From assembly GCF_015100155.1 (NCBI RefSeq), contig NZ_JACKZA010000012.1:62001-126000 (forward strand): DNA of 64,000 bases. The letters run 5' to 3'. The notes beneath the pieces are model-generated. The model was not told the origin of the DNA and did no database searches. It worked only from the letters and a program-made list of their open reading frames with translations. The stretch is from Acidithiobacillus sp. HP-2 (GTDB lineage: Bacteria; Pseudomonadota; Gammaproteobacteria; Acidithiobacillales; Acidithiobacillaceae). Positions 56,028 to 64,000 of the stretch are shown piece by piece. The stretch's first letter is position 1, and each line of letters begins with the position of its first letter. The translations under genes and the position numbers were made by a program.

Positions 56028-57251
56028 ATGGAAAATGCTGTGGGTATAAAATTTAAAAAACTTTCCTGGATTGCCAGTACTTACTATGCCGAAGGATTGC
56101 CCTATTCTTTGGTGCAACAGGTTTCTGTGCAGTTTTTTACTTATGCAGGTGCCAGTCTTCAGGTTATTGGCCTGCTCTCATTTTTTGGACTGCCCTGGAA
56201 TCTGAAACTATTCTGGAGTCCGGTCATTGATTTATTCGGAAATAAAAAACGCTGGCTGGTAGTCATGGAGTTGATTTTAGGGGCTGTAGCGGCCTTGCTG
56301 ATTTGGCCCGCACAACATCTTAATCTGGATCTTGCTGCGAAAATTTTTATTCTGATGGCTTTCATGTCAGCAACACACGATATGTCTGTCGATGGTTATT
56401 ATATTCAGACCCTTGATACGGCTGATCAGGCGGGTTTTTCAGGGCTTAGGGTGGCCGCTTATCGGATGGCGATGCTGGTAGGTAATGGCGCACTCGTCAT
56501 TTTAGCGGGATGGATATCATGGACAGCCTGTTTTTTGACTGCTGCAGCCATGATGTGGGGACTGGCCGGTTTTCATGAATGGATACTGCCAGTACCGCCA
56601 CCCACCAATATGCAGCATCACGGTCATCGTTGGGCAGCAGTATGTGAAGCTTTTCAAACCTATTTGGCGCAGCCTGGCATTGTTTGGGCTTTGGCCTTCA
56701 TTCTCTTGTTTAGAGCCGGGGATGCCATGATGTTCGCCATGGTTACCCCTTTCCTGAACAATCTGGGTTACGGATTAATTGCGCGCGGAATTCTCACTGG
56801 CAGTGTCGGTACGGTGACTGGTATTGGAGGGGCATTACTGGGTGGTCTCATTATTTCGCGTTGGGGTTTAAAAAGAGCCCTTTTTCCGCTTACCTTAATT
56901 CAGTCTCTGGCCATACCAGCCTATGCCTGGCTGGCCTGGGCAGATCCATCTATCTGGTGGGTGGGCGTCACCATTGCCTTTGAACAAGGTTCAGCCGGAT
57001 TGGGTACGGCTGTACTTATGGTTTTTTTAATGCAACGCTGTCAGGAAAATTATCAAGCCACCCATTTTGCCATCGGTTCGGCTTTGATGTCTGTGGCGGC
57101 CACCGTAGTAGGAGGTTTTAGTGGCTTTCTTGCAGCAAAAGTTGGATTCGTCGAATTTTTTCTTTTGGCATTTGTGGCCGCGATCCCCAGCCTTTTACTG
57201 GCAATAGGGATGCCGGACAAGCTCTATCAGGACAAGAAATCACCAATATAA
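56028..57251 (+). CDS. AmpG-like muropeptide MFS permease
   Basis: 407 aa with about 12 TMs. WIASTYYAEGLPYSLVQQVSVQFFTYAGASLQVIGLLSFFGLPWNLKLFWSPVID is the typical AmpG opening, and SATHDMSVDGYYIQTL follows (the AmpG D-x-x-xDG-x-Y motif). It imports GlcNAc-anhMurNAc peptides for cell-wall recycling. It abuts a terminator, so its promoter or start needs care; GTG 56040 is a possible start. DacB follows 24 bp later. Confidence 0.88.
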   Translation: MENAVGIKFKKLSWIASTYYAEGLPYSLVQQVSVQFFTYAGASLQVIGLLSFFGLPWNLKLFWSPVIDLFGNKKRWLVVMELILGAVAALLIWPAQHLNLDLAAKIFILMAFMSATHDMSVDGYYIQTLDTADQAGFSGLRVAAYRMAMLVGNGALVILAGWISWTACFLTAAAMMWGLAGFHEWILPVPPPTNMQHHGHRWAAVCEAFQTYLAQPGIVWALAFILLFRAGDAMMFAMVTPFLNNLGYGLIARGILTGSVGTVTGIGGALLGGLIISRWGLKRALFPLTLIQSLAIPAYAWLAWADPSIWWVGVTIAFEQGSAGLGTAVLMVFLMQRCQENYQATHFAIGSALMSVAATVVGGFSGFLAAKVGFVEFFLLAFVAAIPSLLLAIGMPDKLYQDKKSPI

Positions 57252-57275
57252 AATAATCAAAAAGGAGCGTTAGAC

Positions 57276-58802
57276 ATGTTGCTTAATGGGTCGAAGGAAA
57301 AAACATCAGACTGGTTGATAGGCATGATTAGTTTGGGTTTATTTTTGGGGATGCTGGGACTGTGCGGAGTCAGCCAGGCGGAAACTAATGGAAATAATGA
57401 GTCCAGCGCCAATGGCGAGCATTGGAGTATTGCACTGCGCAGCATTCATGATGCCCACCTTTTGCTGAATCAGGAAGCTACGCATAGTCAATTGCCTGCA
57501 TCGACAGCCAAATTGTTGACAACTGCCTATATTTTGCAGGTATTAGGGGCGGAGGCCAGGCAACATACTCTGGTTTTAGGAACAGTTAAACCGACCGGCA
57601 CAGTAACTGGACCACTGATTGTGCTGGGCGATGGAGATCCCGATATTTCCGGTCGACACTTTCCGTTTGTAGAAAAAACCAAGCGCGGTGATCCTATGCT
57701 GCCGATGCGGAGCATCGCCAAAAGTCTCTTCGCACGGGGCGTTCGTTATGTTCCCGACGGTATGGTCGTGGATGCTGGAAAGTTTCCAGAAGATCACCAT
57801 ATACCAGGTTGGACGACAGATGATCAGCGTTTCTGGTATGGAGCGCCGGTAAGCGCATTGATGTTCAATGACGCCATGGTCAGTGTTGATCTGCTTCCCG
57901 CACGACGGGCGGGTAGACTCACCACAGTAAAAATTAAGCCCAATCCACTGAACACCATCATTAATAAGGTGCAAACCGTTGCTCAGCAAGGAGAAGAACA
58001 ACCTGTTCAGCTCATTCAATCCGGAAACCAATATCAGCTTATTGGTAGCGTACGTGCCAATACTGGAAATTTTTCTGCCTTGTTGGCTCAACCCGATCCA
58101 GCTTATTTTGCAGCATTAGCCCTGCGGCAAGCTGCAGAAGAGGAGGGGATAGTGGTTGGACCAACAATCAGTGTTGATCGTCGCCCAAGTTCTCCGGGTG
58201 ACTGGCGTAGCAGATATCCAGGCACTACGGTTCTTGCCGAAAGAGTGTCACCGTCGCTTGCAGAAGAGATAACCGTAGCCAACAAAGTCAGTGAAAATAC
58301 GCATGTAGAGGTTTTACTGAGAGATGCGGATCTGCGTCGAGGAGGTGATGGCAGTCGTGCCTCTGCCATGCAGGGATTACATGACTGGTTACTACAATCA
58401 GGCCTACTGAACAATGCGTCTTCACAGCTCGTGGATGGTTCCGGTTTATCGCGGCTAGATCGCCTTAGTGCAAAAGATTTAGTCACGGCATTGGCGTATT
58501 CTTATCAGCAACCCTGGGGCAAGATCTGGCGTGATTCTTTGCCCGTTGCGGCAGTAGATGGCACTTTGAGGCATCGTTTTCTTGATCTGCCAAAAGGCAC
58601 CATAAGAGCCAAGACAGGAACTTTACGCAATGCAGTCACGCTCGCCGGATTACTCCGCAATAAGTCAGGGGAAGCTTATGTCTTTGCGATTATGGTCGAT
58701 CATTTCCAGGGCACGGAGGCTGAGGCCAGAGCCCGGGTGGACCAAGTCGTGCGCGACATCATCCTGGGGAAAAACCAATTATCGCCTGCAAGAGACTCAT
58801 AA
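57276..58802 (+). CDS. dacB: D-alanyl-D-alanine carboxypeptidase/endopeptidase (PBP4)
   Basis: 508 aa. Periplasmic class C PBP. Signal peptide (LGLFLGMLGLCGVSQA), SxxK as PASTAKLLTT, SxN as VSENTHVEVLL, KTG as AKTGTLRNAVTLAGLL. The inserted domain between SxxK and SxN is present, giving normal PBP4 length. It trims or cleaves cross-links in peptidoglycan, releasing material that AmpG may recycle. AAAAGGAGCG precedes the ATG. Confidence 0.93.
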   Translation: MLLNGSKEKTSDWLIGMISLGLFLGMLGLCGVSQAETNGNNESSANGEHWSIALRSIHDAHLLLNQEATHSQLPASTAKLLTTAYILQVLGAEARQHTLVLGTVKPTGTVTGPLIVLGDGDPDISGRHFPFVEKTKRGDPMLPMRSIAKSLFARGVRYVPDGMVVDAGKFPEDHHIPGWTTDDQRFWYGAPVSALMFNDAMVSVDLLPARRAGRLTTVKIKPNPLNTIINKVQTVAQQGEEQPVQLIQSGNQYQLIGSVRANTGNFSALLAQPDPAYFAALALRQAAEEEGIVVGPTISVDRRPSSPGDWRSRYPGTTVLAERVSPSLAEEITVANKVSENTHVEVLLRDADLRRGGDGSRASAMQGLHDWLLQSGLLNNASSQLVDGSGLSRLDRLSAKDLVTALAYSYQQPWGKIWRDSLPVAAVDGTLRHRFLDLPKGTIRAKTGTLRNAVTLAGLLRNKSGEAYVFAIMVDHFQGTEAEARARVDQVVRDIILGKNQLSPARDS

Positions 58803-58818
58803 ACTCGCCGCAGATGCT

Positions 58819-59166
58819 TTGGATGCGGTCTACCGAAACAGTCATTATCTGCTTCCCGGTCAGTTTAGCCTCCATATCGGTGGCCAGGCTTATGGAGTGC
58901 GTGCTGCAATTATTACGGCCTGGAATCCGCAGTCAGAGCAATTGAGTCCATGGCAAAACAGAAAAAGACAACTTCGTTTGGTCAGATTGTTGGATGCCAA
59001 GGGCTATCGATTCTTACGATCCTGTTGCGGTGTTGATGCATGGTGGGAGGAAAGTCTGATTGTGTTTGCTATGAATGAGTCAGCGGCAGCCAAGCGTGCT
59101 CGTCAATTTGGACAAAAAGCTTTTGTCTATCTGGATGGAAGACGTGTATGGCTAGTGTATGCCTGA
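58819..59166 (+). CDS. DUF3293 protein
   Basis: About 115 aa. The core YGVRAAIITAWNPQSEQLSPWQNRKRQLRLVRLL, then GVDAWWEESLIVFAMNESAAAKRARQFGQKAFVYLDG, fits DUF3293 (uncharacterised). Start uncertain: the frame is open back into dacB, no ATG with a good ribosome site is near, and TTG 58819 is chosen because family members begin about there. It is probably in the ampG-dacB transcript. Confidence 0.7.
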   Translation: MDAVYRNSHYLLPGQFSLHIGGQAYGVRAAIITAWNPQSEQLSPWQNRKRQLRLVRLLDAKGYRFLRSCCGVDAWWEESLIVFAMNESAAAKRARQFGQKAFVYLDGRRVWLVYA

Positions 59167-59268
59167 GTTTTTTATTTCGTATAATGTTTATTATGTAAAA
59201 TTATGAAATGAACTTCGATCAGGGATCATGGTCCCACAATGTAACTGAGTGATTTCAGAGGGAGCGCG

Positions 59269-59529
59269 ATGACACACTACTCTTTTCCAGGTAATCGGGC
59301 ACCTTGGTGGGTGCGTTTGTTGACCGTAATGGTCGGTATGGTCTTATTGGTTGGTTTGTTTTTTTTCGCTATTTTCGCATTTATTGCGGTGGCGATCTTG
59401 GGTGCAAGCGGCATGGTTTTCCTCTGGTGGCAAAAACGTAAAATGCGCAAAAGCACCAATCAGGACATTGTGGTCACCCAGTATCGGGAAATCCACCAAA
59501 ATACCTCTTCTTTCGATAGAGAAAAATAG
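59269..59529 (+). CDS. Small membrane protein
   Basis: 86 aa. One long or two short TM helices (LLTVMVGMVLLVGLFFFAIFAFIAVAILGASGMVFLWW), then a basic, polar C-tail. Not recognised. CAGAGGGAGCG precedes the ATG, and TATAAT (59180-59185) lies upstream. It precedes tamA by about 60 bp; a role in envelope assembly would be a guess. Confidence 0.65.
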   Translation: MTHYSFPGNRAPWWVRLLTVMVGMVLLVGLFFFAIFAFIAVAILGASGMVFLWWQKRKMRKSTNQDIVVTQYREIHQNTSSFDREK

Positions 59530-59588
59530 TACCATTCTGAACGGGTTCCCGCTCCCCTGCATTTGCTGAAAATCATGTTAGAATCATC

Positions 59589-61442
59589 ATGGTCAACAGG
59601 ATGGGGCCAGCACATGGAGATGCAGGGGGACTTCTGAAAAAAGTACACATAAAAACAGAATGTTACTTAAAATATAAAAGTCGAGCCTCGTCAAGATTCA
59701 AGGGGGCTTTCGTCTTGTTGCTGGGATTTTTTTCGGTCCCGGCACTGGCCGATGTCGTGCATTTTGGCTTTGAGGATGTTCCTGCTTCGATGGCGGATAA
59801 GCTGAACAAAGCCTTACCTCTTGTGACCATTGGTGACAAGGCGGATCGCCTTGAAGAAACAGAAATGTCTGCCAGCCTTCGGCTGAAAGATGCATTACAG
59901 GCTTATGGTTACTACGACGCAACATGGAAAGTCAGTAAAAAAATTATCAGTCCCAAAAATTATCTGTTGCAATTTTCAATTTCACTAGGTAAGCCAATTA
60001 TTGTTCGTAAAATAGACCTCAAAAAATCCGGATCAGGCAGTAACACACCATCCTTAATTCATCTTTTCAAGGTGTTTCCATTAAAAGATGGGGCTGTGCT
60101 TGATCAAATCGAGTATGAAGAGTGGAAAGGTAAAGCACTGGAAGCGTTAAATAGACAAGGCTACGCTAAAGCAGAATATACTCGCCATGAAATATTAATC
60201 GATAAAAAAGAATTTTGGTCGGATATTTATCTATGGCTAAATACCGGACCTCGTTTTCGTTTTGGTTCTATCACTGTACATGGTGCAGAGCATTATCCTC
60301 GGTGGTTTGTTGAGCGTTATGTTTCTTTCAAGGAAGGAGACTGGTACGCACCTGCAGCCCTGGCGGTGACCCAAAGCAATTTGCGTAACGCGGATCGCTT
60401 TTCAGACATCTCAGTTCAGGCTGACTTGAACGCAGAAAAAAACAATCTCGTGCCTGTCAGCATTAATTTGAAAAGTATGCCAGCACAACATATTAAGGTT
60501 GGTGCTGGTTATAGTACCGATATTGGCCCTAATGCAGCATTGATTTATGATAATTACAATGCTTTTGATGCAGCTCAGCATGTGCGCGTTTCTATTTTGG
60601 CGGCGCAACTTAACCGAAACGCCAGCATACTTTATAAATGGCCTATTGGAAAAAATATAGGATCTGAATATGTTGCACAAGCCAGCTATCAGAATCAAAC
60701 TCTCACTGCTTACGATAGTAATGAAATACTGGCGAGTGTTGGGCGACAGTGGTCATTGCGTGATGACAATAGCCGCAATAAAACCACCACACTGGAAGCC
60801 CTGGTTAATTTGGAACAAGCTAACTATACGGTCGCAGATGAAGTGAATAACAGTTTTTATATTTACCCTTCCCTACAATATACAATTCAGGATTTTCGCA
60901 ATATATTAAGACCTATATCCGGTTACTCGCTGACGGCTCGCGCCGAAGGCGCCAGTAAAGTATGGGGGAGCACCGCTAATTTTGTACGATTCAGTGCCCG
61001 TGGAAGCTGGAATGTACGTATTAACCGGCAATGGGTCATAGGTACAAGAGCCAAAGTGGGTGCGATGTGGTTGAATGGCCCCATTAGTGTTTTACCGCCT
61101 AACTTGCGTTTTTTTGCAGGTGGACAAAACAGTCTACCCGGTTACGCCTTTCAGTCACAGGGTCCGGTAGATAGCGATGGCGCAGTCGAAGGTGGCAGAA
61201 TGCTGGCAGTGGCTGGCTTTAATATTCAACGTTTTGTCAGCAAAAATTGGGCGGTTGTTGTTTTTTATGATGCTGGCAATGCTTTTAACAGCTTCTCGAA
61301 TGTGCACATACTTCAGGATGTAGGACTTGGTTTCCGTTGGTATTCTCCAGTGGGACCCATTCATTTTGATCTGGCACATCCCTTAGTGAATCCTAAGGCT
61401 CCGGCTGTACGGATTGCTTTCTCAGTGGGATTTAGCCTGTGA
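59589..61442 (+). CDS. tamA: TamA-like outer membrane assembly protein
   Basis: About 617 aa, BamA/Omp85 superfamily. A signal peptide (FVLLLGFFSVPALA) follows a long N-region. POTRA domains are seen at about 50-270 (ADVVHFGFEDVPASMADKLNKAL, GPRFRFGSITVHGAEHYP, VSFKEGDWY), then a C-terminal beta barrel ending IAFSVGFSL, with RFFAGGQNSLPGYAFQSQGP as the signature loop 6. With TamB it spans the envelope for lipid transport or autotransporter assembly. ATG 59589 lacks a clear ribosome site. The stop overlaps tamB (TGATG). Confidence 0.9.
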   Translation: MVNRMGPAHGDAGGLLKKVHIKTECYLKYKSRASSRFKGAFVLLLGFFSVPALADVVHFGFEDVPASMADKLNKALPLVTIGDKADRLEETEMSASLRLKDALQAYGYYDATWKVSKKIISPKNYLLQFSISLGKPIIVRKIDLKKSGSGSNTPSLIHLFKVFPLKDGAVLDQIEYEEWKGKALEALNRQGYAKAEYTRHEILIDKKEFWSDIYLWLNTGPRFRFGSITVHGAEHYPRWFVERYVSFKEGDWYAPAALAVTQSNLRNADRFSDISVQADLNAEKNNLVPVSINLKSMPAQHIKVGAGYSTDIGPNAALIYDNYNAFDAAQHVRVSILAAQLNRNASILYKWPIGKNIGSEYVAQASYQNQTLTAYDSNEILASVGRQWSLRDDNSRNKTTTLEALVNLEQANYTVADEVNNSFYIYPSLQYTIQDFRNILRPISGYSLTARAEGASKVWGSTANFVRFSARGSWNVRINRQWVIGTRAKVGAMWLNGPISVLPPNLRFFAGGQNSLPGYAFQSQGPVDSDGAVEGGRMLAVAGFNIQRFVSKNWAVVVFYDAGNAFNSFSNVHILQDVGLGFRWYSPVGPIHFDLAHPLVNPKAPAVRIAFSVGFSL

Positions 61443-64000
61443 TGCGCTTCAGAAACCTGGCCATTTTATTTTTTATCTGTACGGTAGGGATTATTGTTTC
61501 TGCCCTATTTTTGTTGTTGAATACCAATAACGGTGCATGCTGGGCATTGGCTCAAGTTCCACATTTAAGTACAAAAAAAATCAGTGGAACTTTAATGGAT
61601 GGTTTGAAAATATCAGAGCTGAACTGGTCCGGCGGATCTTCCCGCTTTACCGCTCAAAAGTTGCAGTGGGCATTGCATCCTAGTCATTTATTATGGGGAG
61701 AGCTAGATGTTGCAGACCTTAAAATTGTTAATGCTCAACTACATTTACCAAAATCTTCCTCAAAGCCCAGTAATCTGAATCTTGCTTGGCCAGCCTTACC
61801 GCTGTGGTCGCGATTCATCGTAATACGTGTTGGACCAACTACTATTAAAAAATTACAGGTGTGGCAAGGACAGAAAAATACTTTTAGATTAACGGATGGT
61901 ACGCTTAAAAATATCTCATGGAATCGTGGAAATATTCATATTGACGAACTCAGAGCACATCTTTCCGCTGGGCAGTTGAAATTTTCAGCGCAAGTCCAAA
62001 TGGAAAAACGCAGCCTTAACACCACGGGGGACTGGATTGAGCCCTCCCCTGCACATACGAACCTCTTTTGGAGTGCGGCATGGCATGGATTAAGCGACAA
62101 TACATTTGGTGGCCCAATTAAGCTAATATTTAATCAGAAAAATTCACTGAATAGCATCAGCAGCCTGATTCAGATTGCTCCGCACCAAATTGTATTGAAT
62201 TCCATGGACTTAAAAAACCCATCTCTCAGCAAAACTACCACCGGCTTCTGGAAAATAAATCTTCCAGAGAATAGCGCTGGTGACTTCACGATATATGGAA
62301 AACTGAGCAACATCGTAGTTAAAGATATACCGAAGTCTGTACCGACCGGTCCTTTGTCATTGCAAATACACTTGCATGGGAAAATTAATCACTATATTGG
62401 TGCATTTGCGGTGAATGGATCGCCAAAATTTGGTGGTATTCAAGGGAATCTTGAAGGTAGCAATACCGGCCTACAATATGATTACACGGGGAACATGCTT
62501 GGTGCGAAACTGCTACCTGCAAAATTAAAAATAGATTGGCAACCGTTGATAAGTGTTCAGGGTGAATTGCGGATTAGAGGTTTACGAAATCAACTTATTT
62601 TTCCTACTGTTCCCGGCCAGTTGTCCTGTAATATGATCATAAATGCTGCGCAAGCAGAAAAAAGCACGAATGGACACTTCCAATTGCAGGTGTTACCTAG
62701 TCAAATATATAAAACCAATTTGGTGGGTAATGCAGATCTGAAATTCTCTGGTAGTCAGTGGGATTTGCAAAAGGCGAATATTCGTGGGCCAGGGTTAACC
62801 ATCAATGCTTCTGGAAATTTGCAGAAACATCTATCATTTTCTTTGAATGTTGACAATTGGCAAATGTTAACACCTGATGCCCGTGGTTCAACAAGTGCCC
62901 ACGGATGGATTGCGCAGTCTGATCATAACTGGGTTGGTAGTATAAAAGCTCATGCCCAAAAACTGCTTTACTCGGGGATTGCAATTCGAAAAGTTGATGC
63001 CCAAGCCTCTCTTCTTACTGATGATAGCCTGCAAGCCAATCTGCAGATGGAAGGTGCAGAATACAAAAAGTATCTGATCAACCTGCATTCACAAGCTCAT
63101 GGCACTTTGGCGCAATTTGGAATGGATATTGAAGGGCAATCAGGTGGTAATCAATTTACTCTACTTAGTTTGGTCAAACATTCTCATTCAACATGGAATC
63201 TGTTATTAAACCAAAGCCATTTTCAAAGCAAGCGCCTCGGACTTTGGCAACTGGAGCATCCTTCGAACTTATCCTGGAATTCCGGTGTCATTCGAATCAG
63301 ACCACTCGTATTCAATGATACTCATGGATCAAAGATCAGCGCTCAAGGACTTTATAACCCAGCGCAAAACCTGGCGAGTTTAAATTTGAATATTTTATCT
63401 CTTCCGCTGGATTTTAACCAAAAAAATAATGATATATCTCTTGATGGATATTTAAACACCCATTTACAGGCACAATGTCATGGTGTCTGTCATGCTGAGG
63501 GTAACTGGGATTTTGAGAAAACCCAGTTGCACTGGTTATCTGATAACGTATCCCAATCCATTGATTTGCAGAAGTTCAGCGGCCAGGTGCGTTGGCAACC
63601 CAAAAATCTAACCTTAACATCTCGCCTGGTATTGCCAAAAAATTGGGGCTCTGCGCAAATTTACCTGCATAGTCCGGTTACCCTCTCCCTGCCCTGGCGA
63701 TGGAATGAGCAAGCGGCACTTCAAGCGACCGTTCTGGCAAAACTGGGCGCTCCTCTTTTTGCGGCTTTGCCCATTGGAACTCTGAAAATGCGTGCCCAAG
63801 GTAGTGGCAATATAGAAGGAGATCTCACCGGAACATGGGCAGATCCCAAATGGCACGGCACTGCTGAGTTACAAGGTCTTGGCTTGTATGTTCCGCAAGC
63901 CGGGCTCGATTTACAAGATGTTGGGGCCAAACTGCTAGGCAATGGTCAAGAGTTGCAAATCAGTGACATGCACGCAACTTCGGGAACAGGTCGTATTTCA
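61442..64000 (+). CDS. tamB: TamB-like translocation/assembly protein, 3' truncated by window
   Basis: 853 codons stay open to the window end. The start is MRFRNLAILFFICTVGIIVSALFLLL, a TM signal-anchor. The region about 40-70 (SGTLMDGLKISELNWSGG) and repeated beta-strand-rich segments (LTGTWADPKWHGTAELQGLGLYVPQAGLDLQDVGA near the end) are the TamB/AsmA-like pattern. TamB forms a lipid-transfer groove linking the inner membrane to TamA. ATG is coupled to the tamA stop. It lies in an AT-richer stretch than most of the window. The DUF490 domain would lie beyond the edge. Confidence 0.9.
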   Translation, partial: MRFRNLAILFFICTVGIIVSALFLLLNTNNGACWALAQVPHLSTKKISGTLMDGLKISELNWSGGSSRFTAQKLQWALHPSHLLWGELDVADLKIVNAQLHLPKSSSKPSNLNLAWPALPLWSRFIVIRVGPTTIKKLQVWQGQKNTFRLTDGTLKNISWNRGNIHIDELRAHLSAGQLKFSAQVQMEKRSLNTTGDWIEPSPAHTNLFWSAAWHGLSDNTFGGPIKLIFNQKNSLNSISSLIQIAPHQIVLNSMDLKNPSLSKTTTGFWKINLPENSAGDFTIYGKLSNIVVKDIPKSVPTGPLSLQIHLHGKINHYIGAFAVNGSPKFGGIQGNLEGSNTGLQYDYTGNMLGAKLLPAKLKIDWQPLISVQGELRIRGLRNQLIFPTVPGQLSCNMIINAAQAEKSTNGHFQLQVLPSQIYKTNLVGNADLKFSGSQWDLQKANIRGPGLTINASGNLQKHLSFSLNVDNWQMLTPDARGSTSAHGWIAQSDHNWVGSIKAHAQKLLYSGIAIRKVDAQASLLTDDSLQANLQMEGAEYKKYLINLHSQAHGTLAQFGMDIEGQSGGNQFTLLSLVKHSHSTWNLLLNQSHFQSKRLGLWQLEHPSNLSWNSGVIRIRPLVFNDTHGSKISAQGLYNPAQNLASLNLNILSLPLDFNQKNNDISLDGYLNTHLQAQCHGVCHAEGNWDFEKTQLHWLSDNVSQSIDLQKFSGQVRWQPKNLTLTSRLVLPKNWGSAQIYLHSPVTLSLPWRWNEQAALQATVLAKLGAPLFAALPIGTLKMRAQGSGNIEGDLTGTWADPKWHGTAELQGLGLYVPQAGLDLQDVGAKLLGNGQELQISDMHATSGTGRIS

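Overview
The window is a continuous, gene-dense bacterial chromosome segment of about 62 genes, with no rRNA, tRNA, CRISPR array or intact insertion sequence that I could see. Gene content (LPS and outer-membrane assembly genes, ClpB, Dxs/IspA, LeuA type 2, FolE2, a plant/cyanobacteria-like sucrose operon, a lipoprotein cytochrome c, a PHS-type transporter) suggests an acidophilic, probably autotrophic gammaproteobacterium-like organism. Acidithiobacillus is my best guess. That is inference from remembered gene content, not from a search.

Layout. 0-9 kb: HAD hydrolase (cut by the left edge), ligA, a Pal-like lipoprotein, a DUF2459 lipoprotein, a phosphate-type MFS carrier, a GT39 glycosyltransferase and an unusual FtsI-like transpeptidase with a C-terminal LysM domain. 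9-16.9 kb: Fur-family regulator divergent from peroxiredoxin-phoH2, speA with a truncated hemoglobin, an FAH-family enzyme, a small MscS channel and an MFS carrier. 17-22.5 kb: a sucrose operon encoding fructokinase, GH100 neutral invertase, sucrose-phosphate synthase and sucrose-phosphatase, so synthesis and breakdown lie in one unit. 22.7-27.5 kb: an accessory block, partly visibly AT-rich, with secreted unknowns, two Sel1-repeat proteins, two superinfection-immunity-like membrane proteins (one broken at an A9 run) and three tandem DUF202 genes.

27.5-38 kb: Lrp-family regulator divergent from leuA, TSUP permease, a membrane protein, a short basic protein resembling the ribosome-rescue factor ArfA with a strong hairpin inside its coding region, lpxH-ppiB, a 192-bp MITE-like palindromic element, xseA, a thioredoxin, a tonB-small TM protein-DUF3429 unit, and a fosmidomycin-resistance-type exporter. 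38-47 kb: xseB-ispA-dxs-folE2-aroC-MFS and clpB, the last with a sigma32-type promoter. 47-55 kb: acs, a CPA2 antiporter, hldD with a sugar epimerase and a small membrane protein, and a fatty acid desaturase. 55-64 kb: paired low-complexity lipoproteins (one carrying cytochrome c), ampG-dacB-DUF3293, a small membrane protein, and tamA-tamB, with tamB running off the right edge.

The observations I rank highest are the ArfA-like gene with its internal hairpin, the A9 frameshift in the immunity-like gene, the FtsI-LysM protein with SxC in place of SxN, the triple DUF202 array, the MITE-like element and the sucrose synthesis/turnover operon.
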